A stretch of DNA of 64,000 nucleotides from Sphingomonas crusticola (GTDB lineage: Bacteria > Pseudomonadota > Alphaproteobacteria > Sphingomonadales > Sphingomonadaceae): assembly GCF_003391115.1 (NCBI RefSeq), contig NZ_QTJP01000001.1:62001-126000 (forward strand), given 5' to 3'. Position 1 is the first letter of the stretch. Each line of letters begins with the position of its first letter. The position numbers and the translations under genes were made by a program. This document shows positions 1-9,604 of this stretch, in pieces. A model generated the notes under the pieces. It searched no databases, was not told the origin of the DNA, and saw only the letters and a program-made list of their open reading frames with translations.

Positions 1-1
1 G

Positions 2-508
2 CGGCTCATCCTTGGCTCCCCGATGCAGAGCCAGGGTTATGCGCCCGATGCCGAACCTGCCTTGCGTGACGTTATCGACGATAAACGGCTCGACGCACGC
101 GATCCGCTGAGGGTGGGCGCGCTGGTCCGCTTATCCTCGTTCCAGGCGCAGCAGGGGCAGATCGACGCTGCGCGAGCGTCATTCCTCAAGTCCGGCCTCG
201 ACGCGCAGCAGTGCGCGCTCGTCGATGCGCAGCCGGCGATCGCGAAGGTCGGCGTGGGGAGCAACGACTATCCGGCCGAGATGCTGATGATGCGCGTTTC
301 CGGATGGACGCAGATCGAGCTGGACGTCCTGCCCAACGGTCAGACGACCAATCGTCGCGCAGTAATCTCCTATCCGCCGCTGATGTTCGGCGATGCGACG
401 GTCAAGGCGATGGCCAAGACGCGCTATACCCAGAGTTACCGTCCCGACGGTGCACTTGGCTGCGGCGGCGCGACGCAGCGTTTTCGCTACGTCGTGCCGC
501 AGAGCTAG
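2..508 (+). CDS. TonB C-terminal-like protein, 3' part only
   Basis: The reading frame is open from the first bases of the window, so the true start lies outside it. The visible part has about 60 residues that could be a helical-repeat remnant (it contains a phrase on a short alanine- and glutamine-rich helix). It then has a segment of about 85 residues with the pattern of a TonB C-terminal domain: W-T-Q-I-E-L-D-V, N-G, a P-P-L-M-F motif, and an ending in R-F-R-Y. In this family the domain contacts TonB-dependent receptors, but many sphingomonad proteins carry it as a loose periplasmic module. A Cys-Gly-Gly near the end could sit in a disulfide. The family is read from pattern alone. Confidence 0.6.
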   Translation, partial: RLILGSPMQSQGYAPDAEPALRDVIDDKRLDARDPLRVGALVRLSSFQAQQGQIDAARASFLKSGLDAQQCALVDAQPAIAKVGVGSNDYPAEMLMMRVSGWTQIELDVLPNGQTTNRRAVISYPPLMFGDATVKAMAKTRYTQSYRPDGALGCGGATQRFRYVVPQS

Positions 509-543
509 ATGGTCTTTTACGCAGGGCCACCTATGTAGCCCGC

Positions 544-1071
544 ATGGCACGTTCGACCCGATCAACCGACTGGGGTTTTCCCCGCTGGCGCGGCTATGGC
601 AGCGAGCGCGGGGCGACCAAGGTGCGGATCTGCGACCGCCACAATTGCGATCAGCCGGGCGATTGCCCCGCGCCCAAATCGCCGAACAGCCCGGAGCGCT
701 GGTATTTTTGCGCCGAGCATGCCGGCGAATATAATCGCGGCTGGAATTATTTCGAAGGCCTGGACGCCGAAGAAGCGGCCGCGCGCGAGGCGGGCGAGCG
801 GCGCGACTCCTCCGGCTTTGCCGAGGCCTCGCATTATGGCTGGGGCGGGCCCGGCGACGGCAGCCGCTCGCGCGACGAGATGCGCGCGCTGGCCGTGCTG
901 GAGCTGGAGAGCGATGCCGGTTTCGACGAGATCAAGCTGGCCTGGCGCAGGCTCGCCAAGGCCAATCATCCCGACGCGCGGCCTGACGACAAGGAAGCGG
1001 CCGAGCGGTTCCGGCTGATCCAGGCGGCCTGGGACGTGCTCCGCCAGGCCGAGGAAAGGCGCGCGGCGTGA
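544..1071 (+). CDS. J-domain (DnaJ-like) protein with N-terminal Cys motif
   Basis: 175 residues. The last 60 or so form a J domain with the obligatory His-Pro-Asp tripeptide (in ANHPDARP) between two charged helices, so it should stimulate an Hsp70 such as DnaK. The N-terminal half has several Cys and His residues (ICDRHNCD, GDCPAP, WYFCAEH) that look like a small metal site. This is the pattern of a conserved alphaproteobacterial J protein of unknown client. The ATG at 544 was chosen because the arrangement MARSTR followed by the Cys-rich motif fits that family, while the longer open frame upstream overlaps the previous gene. The stop overlaps the GTG start of the next gene, which suggests coupled translation. 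Confidence 0.8.
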   Translation: MARSTRSTDWGFPRWRGYGSERGATKVRICDRHNCDQPGDCPAPKSPNSPERWYFCAEHAGEYNRGWNYFEGLDAEEAAAREAGERRDSSGFAEASHYGWGGPGDGSRSRDEMRALAVLELESDAGFDEIKLAWRRLAKANHPDARPDDKEAAERFRLIQAAWDVLRQAEERRAA

Positions 1072-1394
1072 TCCTCGCCGCCCGCGCGCGCTGGCGGGCC
1101 GCGATCCTGGTCTGCGCCAAATGCGAGAAGAAGCTGGGCAAGAAGGGCTTCGGTCCCGACGGCAGCCAGCCCCTGTCCAAATTGCTCCACAAGCGCGCCG
1201 GCGGCGGCAAGGGCCGCAAGGCCGGCATCGGCGTGATCTCGACCAAGTGCCTCAAGATTTGCCCGAAAGGAGCCGTGACCATCGTCGATGGCGCGCGCCC
1301 GCGCGACTGGCTGATCGTCCAGGCCGGCACGCCGATCGAGCAGGTCGAGGCGCGGTTGGGACTGACCGAAGCGCTACTGGTCGCGGCGGAATAG
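1068..1394 (+). CDS. (2Fe-2S) ferredoxin-like (thioredoxin-fold) protein
   Basis: 108 residues. Starts with a GTG that overlaps the stop of the J-domain gene by four bases (GTGA). It has an early Cys-x-x-Cys (VCAKCEKK) and a later Cys-x3-Cys (STKCLKICPKG), the spacing of thioredoxin-like [2Fe-2S] ferredoxins. The phrase ICPKGAVTIV is typical of their C-terminal cluster half. A role in electron transfer is likely, but the partner is unknown. Coupling to a J protein, and the sufE gene convergent on the other side, make a link to Fe-S protein handling an attractive inference, not a demonstrated one. Confidence 0.72.
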   Translation: MILAARARWRAAILVCAKCEKKLGKKGFGPDGSQPLSKLLHKRAGGGKGRKAGIGVISTKCLKICPKGAVTIVDGARPRDWLIVQAGTPIEQVEARLGLTEALLVAAE

Positions 1395-1421
1395 CCGAGC
1401 GGATTCCGGACCCGATCGCGA

Positions 1422-1829
1422 TTATGCGTAACGCGCCGCCGTCGCCCGGATCAGCGCGATCATGTTCGGAATGCCCTGCGTCCGATTCGAACTGAGCTGC
1501 CGCGTCAGTTCGAACGGGGCAAGCGCGGCTTCGATGTCGGTGGCGGCGATGTCCGCCGGCGCCCGGTCCTGCACCGTCAGCAGCACCAGCGCGATGATCC
1601 CCTTGGTGATCGCGGCATTGCTGTCGGCCAGGAAATGGAGCCGGCCGTCTGCGGCACGTGTCGGATAGACCCAAACCGACGCCGAGCAGCCGCGCACCAA
1701 GGTAGCGTCGGTCTTGAGCGCGTCCGGCATCGGTTCCAGCTCGCGGCCGAGATCGATCAGCAGGCGGTAGCGGTCGTCCGCGTCGAGAAAGCCATAGTCT
1801 GCAAGCAGGTCGTCGATCGTGGCGGGCAT
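1422..1829 (-). CDS. sufE: SufE-family sulfur acceptor protein
   Basis: 135 residues, the usual length for SufE. The signature segment is DATLVRGCSASVWV, where the Cys is the persulfide-carrying residue and the C-x-S-x-V/Q-W pattern is diagnostic. SufE takes sulfur from the cysteine desulfurase SufS and hands it to the SufBCD scaffold in the cytoplasm. No other suf gene is within the window, so it is encoded away from the main suf operon, as in many alphaproteobacteria. It converges on the ferredoxin-like gene, with a 27-base gap. Confidence 0.88.
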   Translation of the reverse strand: MPATIDDLLADYGFLDADDRYRLLIDLGRELEPMPDALKTDATLVRGCSASVWVYPTRAADGRLHFLADSNAAITKGIIALVLLTVQDRAPADIAATDIEAALAPFELTRQLSSNRTQGIPNMIALIRATAARYA

Positions 1830-1907
1830 GGCGCGCGGCTAGCAGACACAATAAGGTGGCGGAAGGCTGGACGAGCGGGCGTGGCCTGCGCTAACGGCGC
1901 TGCCAGT

Positions 1908-1992
1908 GCGGGTGTGGTGAAACTGGTAGACGCGCGGGACTCAAAATCCCGTTCCGCAAGGAGTGTCGGTTCGAGCCCGACCACCCGCACCA
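1908..1992 (+). tRNA. tRNA-Leu(CAA)
   Basis: The acceptor stem pairs GCGGGTG (1908-1914) with CACCCGC (1982-1988), followed by A and an encoded CCA. The anticodon loop CTCAAAA gives anticodon CAA. A long variable arm (about CGTTCCGCAAGGAGTG) and the T arm GGTTCGAGCC confirm a class II leucine tRNA. Confidence 0.96.
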
Positions 1993-2000
1993 AATTTCGG

Positions 2001-2606
2001 TCATGTGGCCTCCCGGAAGCGCCAGGCCGCCCATGCCGGCCAGAGCGAGCAGAGGGAGGAAAAGACGCGCTGGGTCAGTCCGTGCGTCGGCTGGGCATCG
2101 AAGCCCATCAGATTGAGCCACAGGTAGAACAACCCGCCGAAGCTGCACAGGACAGTCACGACGAACAGCGAGCGGTCGGCGCGAAGGCGCTGCATCTCCA
2201 GCAACGAAAAGGCCGGCGCCAGAATGCTCGCGAGCCCGAGCGCGTACAGGCCATGCATGGGGCTGCCCATCACCCAAATACCGTTCGAAATCATCGACAC
2301 GCCGAACGCCATCCACGCCAGAGCGCCAAACGCGATTGCGCGGCCGCTTTCGCGCCACAGACCGATCCCGAAGGCGATGAAGGCAAGGCCGGATCCGATC
2401 GCAGCAATAGCGAGCAGCATTCGCGGCGCGCCGCCGAGCAGGCTCAGTTCGCTCGCATGCTGCCCGATCGGATCATAATTCGGAGCCAACAGCCCGCCGA
2501 TCGTCACCCAAAGAAGGAACCACGGGAGGGGGATCAAACCGGCAGAAATGAACAGGCGTGTGCCCACGTCGCGTGACGACGCCTGGTTTCCGACGCGGTA
2601 GGCCAT
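2001..2606 (-). CDS. DUF998-family membrane protein
   Basis: 201 residues, almost entirely hydrophobic, with about six membrane segments. The pattern (an early W-x-x-x-W region, N-Y-D-P-I-G-Q-H-A-S-E-L-S-L between the first two helices, then G-S-P-M-H-G) is that of DUF998, small inner-membrane proteins of unknown function. The start at 2606 (MAYRVG) is set by a strong GGGGGAG ribosome site 8 bases upstream. A longer open frame runs on through the neighbouring gene but is its shadow. The gene has its own promoter with two operator-like palindromes, so it is probably switched on by an effector-sensing repressor. Confidence 0.75.
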   Translation of the reverse strand: MAYRVGNQASSRDVGTRLFISAGLIPLPWFLLWVTIGGLLAPNYDPIGQHASELSLLGGAPRMLLAIAAIGSGLAFIAFGIGLWRESGRAIAFGALAWMAFGVSMISNGIWVMGSPMHGLYALGLASILAPAFSLLEMQRLRADRSLFVVTVLCSFGGLFYLWLNLMGFDAQPTHGLTQRVFSSLCSLWPAWAAWRFREAT

Positions 2607-2626
2607 AACTCTGCTCCCCCATTGTT

Positions 2627-2668
2627 GACTACATACGTAATCATAAAGACTACAATTGTAGTCGTCAA
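2627..2668 (-). promoter_or_regulatory. Promoter with two BlaI/MecI-like operators for the DUF998 gene
   Basis: On the minus strand TTGACG (2668-2663) and TATGAT (2645-2640) are 17 bases apart, a near-ideal sigma-70 promoter facing the DUF998 gene. The spacer contains a perfect 16-bp palindrome, GACTACAATTGTAGTC (2648-2663). A second, imperfect copy, GACTACATACGTAATC (2627-2642), overlaps the -10 box. The two are exactly 21 bp apart, two helical turns. The TACA-N2-TGTA core is that of BlaI/MecI/CopY-family operators. No blaI-type gene is in the window. Confidence 0.7.
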
Positions 2669-2686
2669 CGGAGGGTGCAGTGCTGG

Positions 2687-2718
2687 AATAAGAAGGGCGG
2701 CGGATTGCTCCGCCGCCC
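2687..2718 (-). terminator. Rho-independent terminator after the Gly/Tyr-rich protein gene
   Basis: Perfect 10-bp GC stem, GGGCGGCGGA (2695-2704) with TCCGCCGCCC (2709-2718), around a 4-base loop. On the minus strand it is followed by TTCTTATT. It lies 28 bases past the stop of the minus-strand gene at 2746-3123 and upstream of the DUF998 promoter, so it separates the two transcripts. Confidence 0.75.
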
Positions 2719-2745
2719 GTTTGATGTGATCCGGTCAGCTGCGCC

Positions 2746-3123
2746 TTAATCGCAATACTGGATCCGGACATAACGCCGGGCATAGCCGTCCCAGCGCCAA
2801 TCGGTCCGGCACACCGGGCCGCGGTCATAATAGCCATAGCCGCCATCATAATAAGCCGGCCCGGGGCCATAATAAGCCGGGGCATAGCCGTAGCCGCCAT
2901 AATAGCCGCGATGGCTGTCGGCGATCGCTGCGCCCGCGGCCAGGCCGAGGATGCCGGCGCCCAGCACCGCCGCGGTGCGGCCGCCGCCATGATAATGACC
3001 ATAATAGCCGTGGCCGTAATAACCGCGCCCGCCATGATAGCGCGCTTCGGCAGGAGCCGCGGCGCCGAGCGTCACGCCCGTCAATGCCAGGGCTGCGACC
3101 GATGCAGTCAGAAGCTTACGCAT
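2746..3123 (-). CDS. Secreted Gly/Tyr/His-rich small protein
   Basis: 125 residues. A clear signal peptide (MRKLLTASVAALALTGVTLG, cleavage near AEA-RY) leads into a stretch rich in Gly, Tyr and His (GGRGYYGHGYYGHYHGGG). A glycine-zipper-like hydrophobic segment follows (VLGAGILGLAAGAAIA), then a Tyr/Gly repeat region and a C-terminal part with two Cys (VCRTDW and IQYCD) that could form a disulfide. Such proteins are common in sphingomonads and rhizobia and have no assigned function; an envelope or periplasmic place is likely. GGAG 8 bases before the ATG supports the start. It is followed by a good terminator. Confidence 0.75.
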   Translation of the reverse strand: MRKLLTASVAALALTGVTLGAAAPAEARYHGGRGYYGHGYYGHYHGGGRTAAVLGAGILGLAAGAAIADSHRGYYGGYGYAPAYYGPGPAYYDGGYGYYDRGPVCRTDWRWDGYARRYVRIQYCD

Positions 3124-3309
3124 AAACTCGTCTCCATCCTGTTCCTTGAGGTCGCCCTCAAATTGCCAGCCCTAGTGCCATGATTCGGCTTAACCGGCCG
3201 GGAATCAAGTGTTTATCCAACGTTCACGCAGGCCGATGGCTGCGCGGTTCGTCGCAAATGCCTGCCCGGTTGGCAGCATGCATTCCGATCCTGTAGAGGC
3301 GGGCGCCTG

Positions 3310-4407
3310 ATGCCGCGCACGCTGCTGAGACGAGCCCCGTTCTTCGAGGACAAGAACCGCGCCTTCTGGATCCTCCAGTCCGCAGGGTGGGCGGGCTATT
3401 TCGTGCTGCGTACGCTTGGCGGAATCGCCAATGCGATGGGCTGGCTGTTCATCGTGCCGACCGCGCTCACCACCGCCACCGGCTACTCACTCACCCTGCT
3501 GATGTCGGCGGCGTACCGACGACTGTTCAACATGCGTCCGATTGCGACCTGGGGTGGGTCTATCCTGATCCTGATGTTCTCGGCGGCCTTGTTCTCGTCG
3601 ATTGAGACCTGGGCGCATGCGACGTTCTACAGCACCGGGCCAATGCCGGAGGGGATCCAGTTCTTCTCCGCGATTCTGCTGGATTTCTCGCTGCTCGCGG
3701 CCTGGTCGGCGCTTTATTACGGCATCAATTTCTACATCGTGGTGGAAGAGCAGCGGGATCAGCTGCTGCGGCTGGGGAGCCAGGCGTCGTCCGCCCAGCT
3801 GGCGATGCTGCGTTACCAGCTCAATCCGCACTTCCTGTTCAACACGCTCAATTCGATCTCGACGCTGGTGCTGCTCAAGCAGACCGAGCGCGCCAATGCG
3901 ATGCTGTCGCGGCTGGCTTCCTTCCTGCGTTACACCTTGGTCAGCGAACCGGAGGGCGAGGTGCCGCTGTCGCAGGAGGTCGAGACGCTCAAGCTCTACC
4001 TCGATATCGAGAAGATGCGGTTCGAGGAGAGGCTGCGCACCAGCTTCGACATCGACCCCGCCGCCGCCCAGGCCAATATCCCATCACTGCTGCTGCAGCC
4101 GTTGGTCGAAAATGCGATCAAATATGCCGTCACGCCGAAGGAAGAGGGTGCCGATATCGCCGTTGCCGCCCGCCGGCTGGGCAATCGCGTTCACATCACG
4201 GTCAGCGACAGCGGCCCAGGAAGCGGTCCGAGCGCGAGCGACGGCGGGGCGGCGACAACCGTTTCGACCGGCGTCGGGCTGGTCAACACGAGGGATCGCC
4301 TGATGCAGGCTTATGGTAGCGAACATCGCTTCGAGACCGAGGCTAGGCCCGACGGCTTCACCGTGACGATCGAAATACCCTACCAGTCGAACACGTCGAG
4401 GATCTGA
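3310..4407 (+). CDS. LytS-type sensor histidine kinase
   Basis: 365 residues. Four membrane helices occupy roughly residues 20-145. The His_kinase (PF06580-type) motif follows: RYQLNPHFLFNTLNSIS with the phospho-accepting His at 174. An N-box (QPLVENAIKYA) lies near residue 265 and a G-box (DSGPGSG, GVGLVNTRDRL) in the ATPase domain. It signals to the LytTR regulator that starts 5 bases after its stop; the two form an operon. The membrane part has no recognisable periplasmic sensor domain, so the input is unknown. Pairs like this are widespread in sphingomonads. Confidence 0.88.
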   Translation: MPRTLLRRAPFFEDKNRAFWILQSAGWAGYFVLRTLGGIANAMGWLFIVPTALTTATGYSLTLLMSAAYRRLFNMRPIATWGGSILILMFSAALFSSIETWAHATFYSTGPMPEGIQFFSAILLDFSLLAAWSALYYGINFYIVVEEQRDQLLRLGSQASSAQLAMLRYQLNPHFLFNTLNSISTLVLLKQTERANAMLSRLASFLRYTLVSEPEGEVPLSQEVETLKLYLDIEKMRFEERLRTSFDIDPAAAQANIPSLLLQPLVENAIKYAVTPKEEGADIAVAARRLGNRVHITVSDSGPGSGPSASDGGAATTVSTGVGLVNTRDRLMQAYGSEHRFETEARPDGFTVTIEIPYQSNTSRI

Positions 4408-4412
4408 ACTCC

Positions 4413-5213
<801 letters not shown>

Positions 5214-5280
5214 TCAGAGCGGAACGGAAGCGCGCACGAAGACTTGAGCAGGGCAGGGTGGCGCGGGGCCGTCCGCCAAG

Positions 5281-7896
5281 GTGGACGTGTCGTTGCAGCT
5301 TTCTTCCGGACTTTTGACTGACCAACCCTCTTGGGACGAAGCGGAGCGGCTGGACGCCCTGATCCAGGCGGGCGTCCTCGACACACCGCCCGAACAGGCG
5401 TTCGAGGATATCGTGCTGCTGGTGAAGGCGATCTGCCAGACGCCGGTGGCGTTGGTCAGCCTGGTCGACGCCGATCGCCAATGGTTCAAGGCCAAGACCG
5501 GCACGACCGTGCCGCAGACGCCGATCGAGACTTCGGTCTGTGCGCTCGCAATACGCGGCGAGGGTCTTTTCGAGATACGTGATCTGTCCGCGGACCCCCG
5601 TACGGCGGATATGGCGCTGGTGCGCGACGATCCCAGAATCCGCTTCTATGCCGGCGTGCCCCTGGTGACAGCCAAGGGCCTGCCGCTCGGCAGCCTCTGC
5701 GCGATCGATGTCGAACCGCGTCCCGAGGGGCTGAACGAAACCCAGCGCATCGCGCTCGAAGCGCTCGCGCGCCAGACGATCGCCCAGATCGAAATCAATG
5801 CCCTGTTTCGCCAGCGTGAGGTTTCATTGTCCGCCTCGCAGGGCATCGGCACGTGGGATTGGGATTTGCGGCGAAACCGGGTGGTCGCCGATGAACGGTT
5901 CGCGCATATTTACGGTGTCGATCCCGCACAGGCCGCGGCGGGCGCGCCGCTCGAAAGCTTTTTCAAGCGTGTTCACCCGGACGATCTGCCCCGACTGCAG
6001 CAGGAGATCGCGCACACGGTCCAGACCGGCCAGCCGTTCAGTTCGGAATATCGGTTGATACGCGAGGACGGTTCGCCGCAATGGCTGGTCGCGCAGGGAC
6101 GGCCGATGCTGGATATCGACGGTACTGCCATTCGCTTCCCCGGCGTGAGTTTCGACATCACCGAGCGGAAAAGCGCGGAGGCGCGCGCCAACGCCCTGCT
6201 CGAACTGAGCGACCGGATCCGCGACGTCGCGAATCCGGCCGAAATCGCGTTCATCGCATCGGAGATCCTGGGCAAGACATTAGGCGTGAGCCGCGCAGGC
6301 TACGGCACCATCGATCCTGCGGCCGAGACGATCGAGATCGAACGCGATTGGAATGCACCGGGGGTGACGAGCCTCGCCGGCATTCTGAACTTCCGCGATT
6401 ATGGCTCCTACATCGAGGAACTGAAGCGCGGCGAGACGGTGGTGATCCCGGATGCGCGGCTCGATCCTCGCACCCATTCAAATGCGGGCGCGCTGGAAGC
6501 GATCACGGCGCGCGCCTTCGTCAATATGCCTTTGACCGAGCAGGGCGGCTTCGTCGCTCTGGTTTATCTCAACAATGCCCATGCCCGGCCGTGGAGCAGC
6601 GAGGAACTCGGCTTCCTGCGGGAGGTGGCCGAGCGGGTGCGCAGCGCCACCGAGCGGCGCCGTGTCGAGCAGGAACTGGCCGATCTCAACGCTTCGCTCG
6701 AGGCAGAGGTCGAGCGGCGCACAGCCGACCTCATGACAATGGAGGAGCAGCTCCGCCAGAGCCAGAAAATGGAGGCGGTCGGCCAGCTTACTGGCGGCCT
6801 CGCCCATGATTTCAACAACATGCTGACCGGCATTTCCGGCGCGCTTGAAATGATGCAAATCCGCATCCAGCAGGGCCGCACCGGCGAGCTGGAACGCTAT
6901 GCCACCGCCGCGCGGGGCGCCGCCAGCCGTGCCGCCGCTTTGACCCATCGCCTGCTGGCTTTCTCACGCCGCCAGACGCTCGACCCGCGACCGACCGACG
7001 TCAACCGCCTGGTTGCGGGTATGGAAGATATCGTGCGCCGCACCGTCGGCCCCGCAATCACCGTCGAATTCGTACAGGCAGCGGGTCTGTGGAGCACGCT
7101 GGTCGATCAGAACCAGCTTGAAAATGCGTTGCTCAACCTCGCCATCAACGCCCGCGATGCGATGCCGGACGGCGGTCGCCTCACGATCGAGACGGCCAAC
7201 AAATGGCTCGATCCGCGCGCCGCGCGCGAGCGGGATTTGCCCGAGGGGCAATATCTGTCGCTGTGCGTCACCGATACCGGCACTGGCATGACGCCGGACG
7301 TGCAGGCGCGGGCCTTCGATCCCTTCTTCACGACCAAGCCGCTCGGGGAGGGCACCGGGCTTGGCCTGTCAATGATCTACGGTTTCGTGCGTCAGTCGGG
7401 CGGACAGGTGCGCGTCTATAGTGAGCTGGGAGAGGGTACGACCATGTGCCTCTACCTGCCGCGCTATTACGGCGAAGCGGATCGCAACGAGGATTCCGCC
7501 GGCACGTCCGAAATGCCGCAGACGGAGGGCAACAAGACCGTGCTGGTGGTGGATGACGAGCCCACCATTCGCATGCTGGTGTGCGAAGTGCTGGAAGAAA
7601 TGGGCTGTTCGACGATCGAAGCGGCCGACGGGCCAGCAGCGCTGGAATTGCTTCAGTCCGACGCCAGGATCGACCTGCTCGTAACGGATATCGGCCTGCC
7701 GGGCCCGATGAACGGCCGCCAGGTGGCGGACGCGGCGCGCGCCTTGCGCCCTGAACTCGGTGTGCTGATCATCACCGGCTATGCCGAAAACGCGGTGGTC
7801 GGCAACGGCCCGCTCGAGCCGGGCATGGAGTTGGTGACCAAGCCGTTCGCGATGGAGACGTTCGGTAACCGCGTCCGCGACATGCTCGCGCGCTAA
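5281..7896 (+). CDS. GAF-PAS-GAF hybrid histidine kinase with receiver domain
   Basis: 871 residues, soluble. In order: a GAF domain (about 25-175), a PAS domain with PAC (about 180-295, starting at the GTWDWDL motif), a second GAF (about 305-465), a short coiled coil, a HisKA domain with phospho-His 509 ([11 protein letters not shown]), an ATPase domain (N-box near [14 protein letters not shown], then DTGTGM and [10 protein letters not shown]) and a C-terminal receiver with Asp 803 (VTDIGLPG). There is no output domain, so phosphate probably passes to another protein. The start is a GTG at 5281; the GTG at 5287, with AAGGTGG just before it, is equally possible. It follows the LytS/LytTR pair by 67 bases and converges on pstB. 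Confidence 0.88.
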   Translation: MDVSLQLSSGLLTDQPSWDEAERLDALIQAGVLDTPPEQAFEDIVLLVKAICQTPVALVSLVDADRQWFKAKTGTTVPQTPIETSVCALAIRGEGLFEIRDLSADPRTADMALVRDDPRIRFYAGVPLVTAKGLPLGSLCAIDVEPRPEGLNETQRIALEALARQTIAQIEINALFRQREVSLSASQGIGTWDWDLRRNRVVADERFAHIYGVDPAQAAAGAPLESFFKRVHPDDLPRLQQEIAHTVQTGQPFSSEYRLIREDGSPQWLVAQGRPMLDIDGTAIRFPGVSFDITERKSAEARANALLELSDRIRDVANPAEIAFIASEILGKTLGVSRAGYGTIDPAAETIEIERDWNAPGVTSLAGILNFRDYGSYIEELKRGETVVIPDARLDPRTHSNAGALEAITARAFVNMPLTEQGGFVALVYLNNAHARPWSSEELGFLREVAERVRSATERRRVEQELADLNASLEAEVERRTADLMTMEEQLRQSQKMEAVGQLTGGLAHDFNNMLTGISGALEMMQIRIQQGRTGELERYATAARGAASRAAALTHRLLAFSRRQTLDPRPTDVNRLVAGMEDIVRRTVGPAITVEFVQAAGLWSTLVDQNQLENALLNLAINARDAMPDGGRLTIETANKWLDPRAARERDLPEGQYLSLCVTDTGTGMTPDVQARAFDPFFTTKPLGEGTGLGLSMIYGFVRQSGGQVRVYSELGEGTTMCLYLPRYYGEADRNEDSAGTSEMPQTEGNKTVLVVDDEPTIRMLVCEVLEEMGCSTIEAADGPAALELLQSDARIDLLVTDIGLPGPMNGRQVADAARALRPELGVLIITGYAENAVVGNGPLEPGMELVTKPFAMETFGNRVRDMLAR

Positions 7897-7940
7897 AAAC
7901 TACCTGTTTGTCGCTAAAATTCCCGGTTCTCGGGGAAGGA

Positions 7941-8765
7941 TCAGCCGAAGCGGCCCGTCACATAATCGCGCGTGCGGCGCGAGCGCGGATTGGAAAAGAT
8001 GTCCGCGGTCGGCCCGAATTCGATCATCCGCCCGAGAAACATGAAGCCGGTATGGTCGGAGATGCGGCTCGCCTGCTGGAGATTGTGCGTCACGATCACG
8101 ATCGTGACGTCCTTCTTGAGCTCGACCAAGGTCTGCTCCAGCTTGGCGGTGGAGACGGGATCGAGCGCCGACGCAGGCTCGTCGAGCAGCAATATCTCCG
8201 GCTGAACCGCGATGCCGCGCGCGACGCACAACCGCTGCTGCTGTCCACCCGACAGGCCGAGGCCGGAGGTGTTGAGCTTGTCCTTGACCTCGTCCCACAG
8301 CGCCGCACGTGTCAGCGAATGCTGGACGATCTCGTCCATCTCGGCCTTGCTCTTCTTGTGGTAGAGCCGCACGCCGAACGCGACATTGTCGTAGATCGAC
8401 ATCGGGAAGGGCGTCGGCTTCTGGAAGACCATGCCAACGCGCGCGCGCAGCGCGGCCGGGTCGCCGCCCTTGAGCACGTCTTCGCCATCGAGCAATATCT
8501 CGCCCTCGGCGCGCTGGCCGGGATAGAGCGCGTAGATACGGTTGAGCGCGCGCAGCAGCGTCGATTTGCCGCAGCCCGACGGCCCGATCAAAGCGGTGAT
8601 CTTGTTGCGCTCGATCGGTAGCTCGACATTGTAGAGTGCGGGATTGGCGCCGTAGAAGAATCCAAGATCCTTGGCTTCCAGCACCAGCTCCCCAGTCGGC
8701 CGGGTCATGAACTGCTCGTCGCCGGCAGAGCTGCCCGACGGGGTCATCACGGCGGTATCGGTCAT
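7941..8765 (-). CDS. pstB: Phosphate ABC transporter ATP-binding protein PstB
   Basis: 274 residues. Walker [15 protein letters not shown] signature [14 protein letters not shown] and Walker [15 protein letters not shown] are all intact. The specific spacing and the sequence [15 protein letters not shown] after Walker A match PstB. It powers high-affinity phosphate import as the cytoplasmic subunit of PstSCAB. Its ATG overlaps the pstA stop (ATGA). It is the last gene of the operon; phoU and phoB, which often follow, are absent and the next gene is a convergent kinase. Confidence 0.96.
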   Translation of the reverse strand: MTDTAVMTPSGSSAGDEQFMTRPTGELVLEAKDLGFFYGANPALYNVELPIERNKITALIGPSGCGKSTLLRALNRIYALYPGQRAEGEILLDGEDVLKGGDPAALRARVGMVFQKPTPFPMSIYDNVAFGVRLYHKKSKAEMDEIVQHSLTRAALWDEVKDKLNTSGLGLSGGQQQRLCVARGIAVQPEILLLDEPASALDPVSTAKLEQTLVELKKDVTIVIVTHNLQQASRISDHTGFMFLGRMIEFGPTADIFSNPRSRRTRDYVTGRFG

Positions 8766-9604
8766 TTGCGGTGCGTCTCCCGGGCGAGCACGCGCCCGAC
8801 GATGTTGATGAACAATACGGCAACGGCGATCAGCAGCGCACCGACCCAGGCAAGCCGCTGCCAGTCGTCATAGGCGCTGAGCGCGAACTGGAAGATCGTC
8901 GTCGGCAGGCTCGCCATCGGCTGCGACGGATCGGCATTGTAGAATTGGCTGCCGAGCGAGGTGAACAGCAACGGCGCCGTTTCCCCGGAGATGCGGGCGA
9001 AGCCGAGCAGGCCGGCGGTGAGCAGGCCGGTCCGCGCCGCCTTCCAGATGATCTTGCGGATCACGAAGGCACGGCTCGCACCCAGCGCCATGCCCGCCTC
9101 GCGCAGTGCGCCGGGCTGAAGCGACAATATGTCCTCGGTCGTCCGCACGACGATCGGCGTGGCGAGAAAGGCCAGAGCCACGCCGCCGGCATAGCCCGAA
9201 AAGCCATGGAAGGGGGCGACCAGCATCTCGTAAACGAACAGGCCGATCAGGATCGAGGGCGCCGAGATCAACACGTCGTTAAGGAAACGCACCACCTGGC
9301 CATATTTGGTGCCCGCGCCATATTCGGCGAGCCAGGTGCCGGCGAGGATGCCGATCACCAAAGCGATCGCCATGCCGATCGAGCACATGATGAGTGAGCC
9401 GACGATCGCGTTGCGCAAGCCGCCGGGCGAGCCGGGGGCGGGCTGGTCGCGCGTGAAGATCATCGTATCGACACCGCCCAGACCTTTGCTGAGCAGCGTC
9501 CACAGGATCATCACCAGCGCACTCAGCGCGATGACGGTGGCAATACCGCACAGGACGACGAAGATTCCGTTCTGCGCGCGGCGGCGGGCGGCGCGGGTCA
9601 TCAT
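8762..9604 (-). CDS. pstA: Phosphate ABC transporter permease PstA
   Basis: 280 residues, six predicted membrane segments. It has the inner-membrane transport signature region ([22 protein letters not shown]), which contacts the ATPase PstB. It is translationally linked on both sides: the start overlaps the pstC stop (TGATG) and the stop overlaps the pstB start (ATGA). Length and order are standard for the family. Confidence 0.95.
   Translation of the reverse strand: MMTRAARRRAQNGIFVVLCGIATVIALSALVMILWTLLSKGLGGVDTMIFTRDQPAPGSPGGLRNAIVGSLIMCSIGMAIALVIGILAGTWLAEYGAGTKYGQVVRFLNDVLISAPSILIGLFVYEMLVAPFHGFSGYAGGVALAFLATPIVVRTTEDILSLQPGALREAGMALGASRAFVIRKIIWKAARTGLLTAGLLGFARISGETAPLLFTSLGSQFYNADPSQPMASLPTTIFQFALSAYDDWQRLAWVGALLIAVAVLFINIVGRVLARETHRK

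Noticed and set aside
1635-2576. Plus-strand frame of 313 codons across tRNA-Leu
   Set aside because: It runs through the antisense of sufE, the tRNA-Leu gene and the antisense of the DUF998 gene; the VVKLVDARDSKS phrase is the translated tRNA, a known artefact.
7919-7937. Short hairpin between the hybrid kinase and pstB, considered as a terminator
   Set aside because: The stem is only about 5 bp and no T-run follows on either strand.
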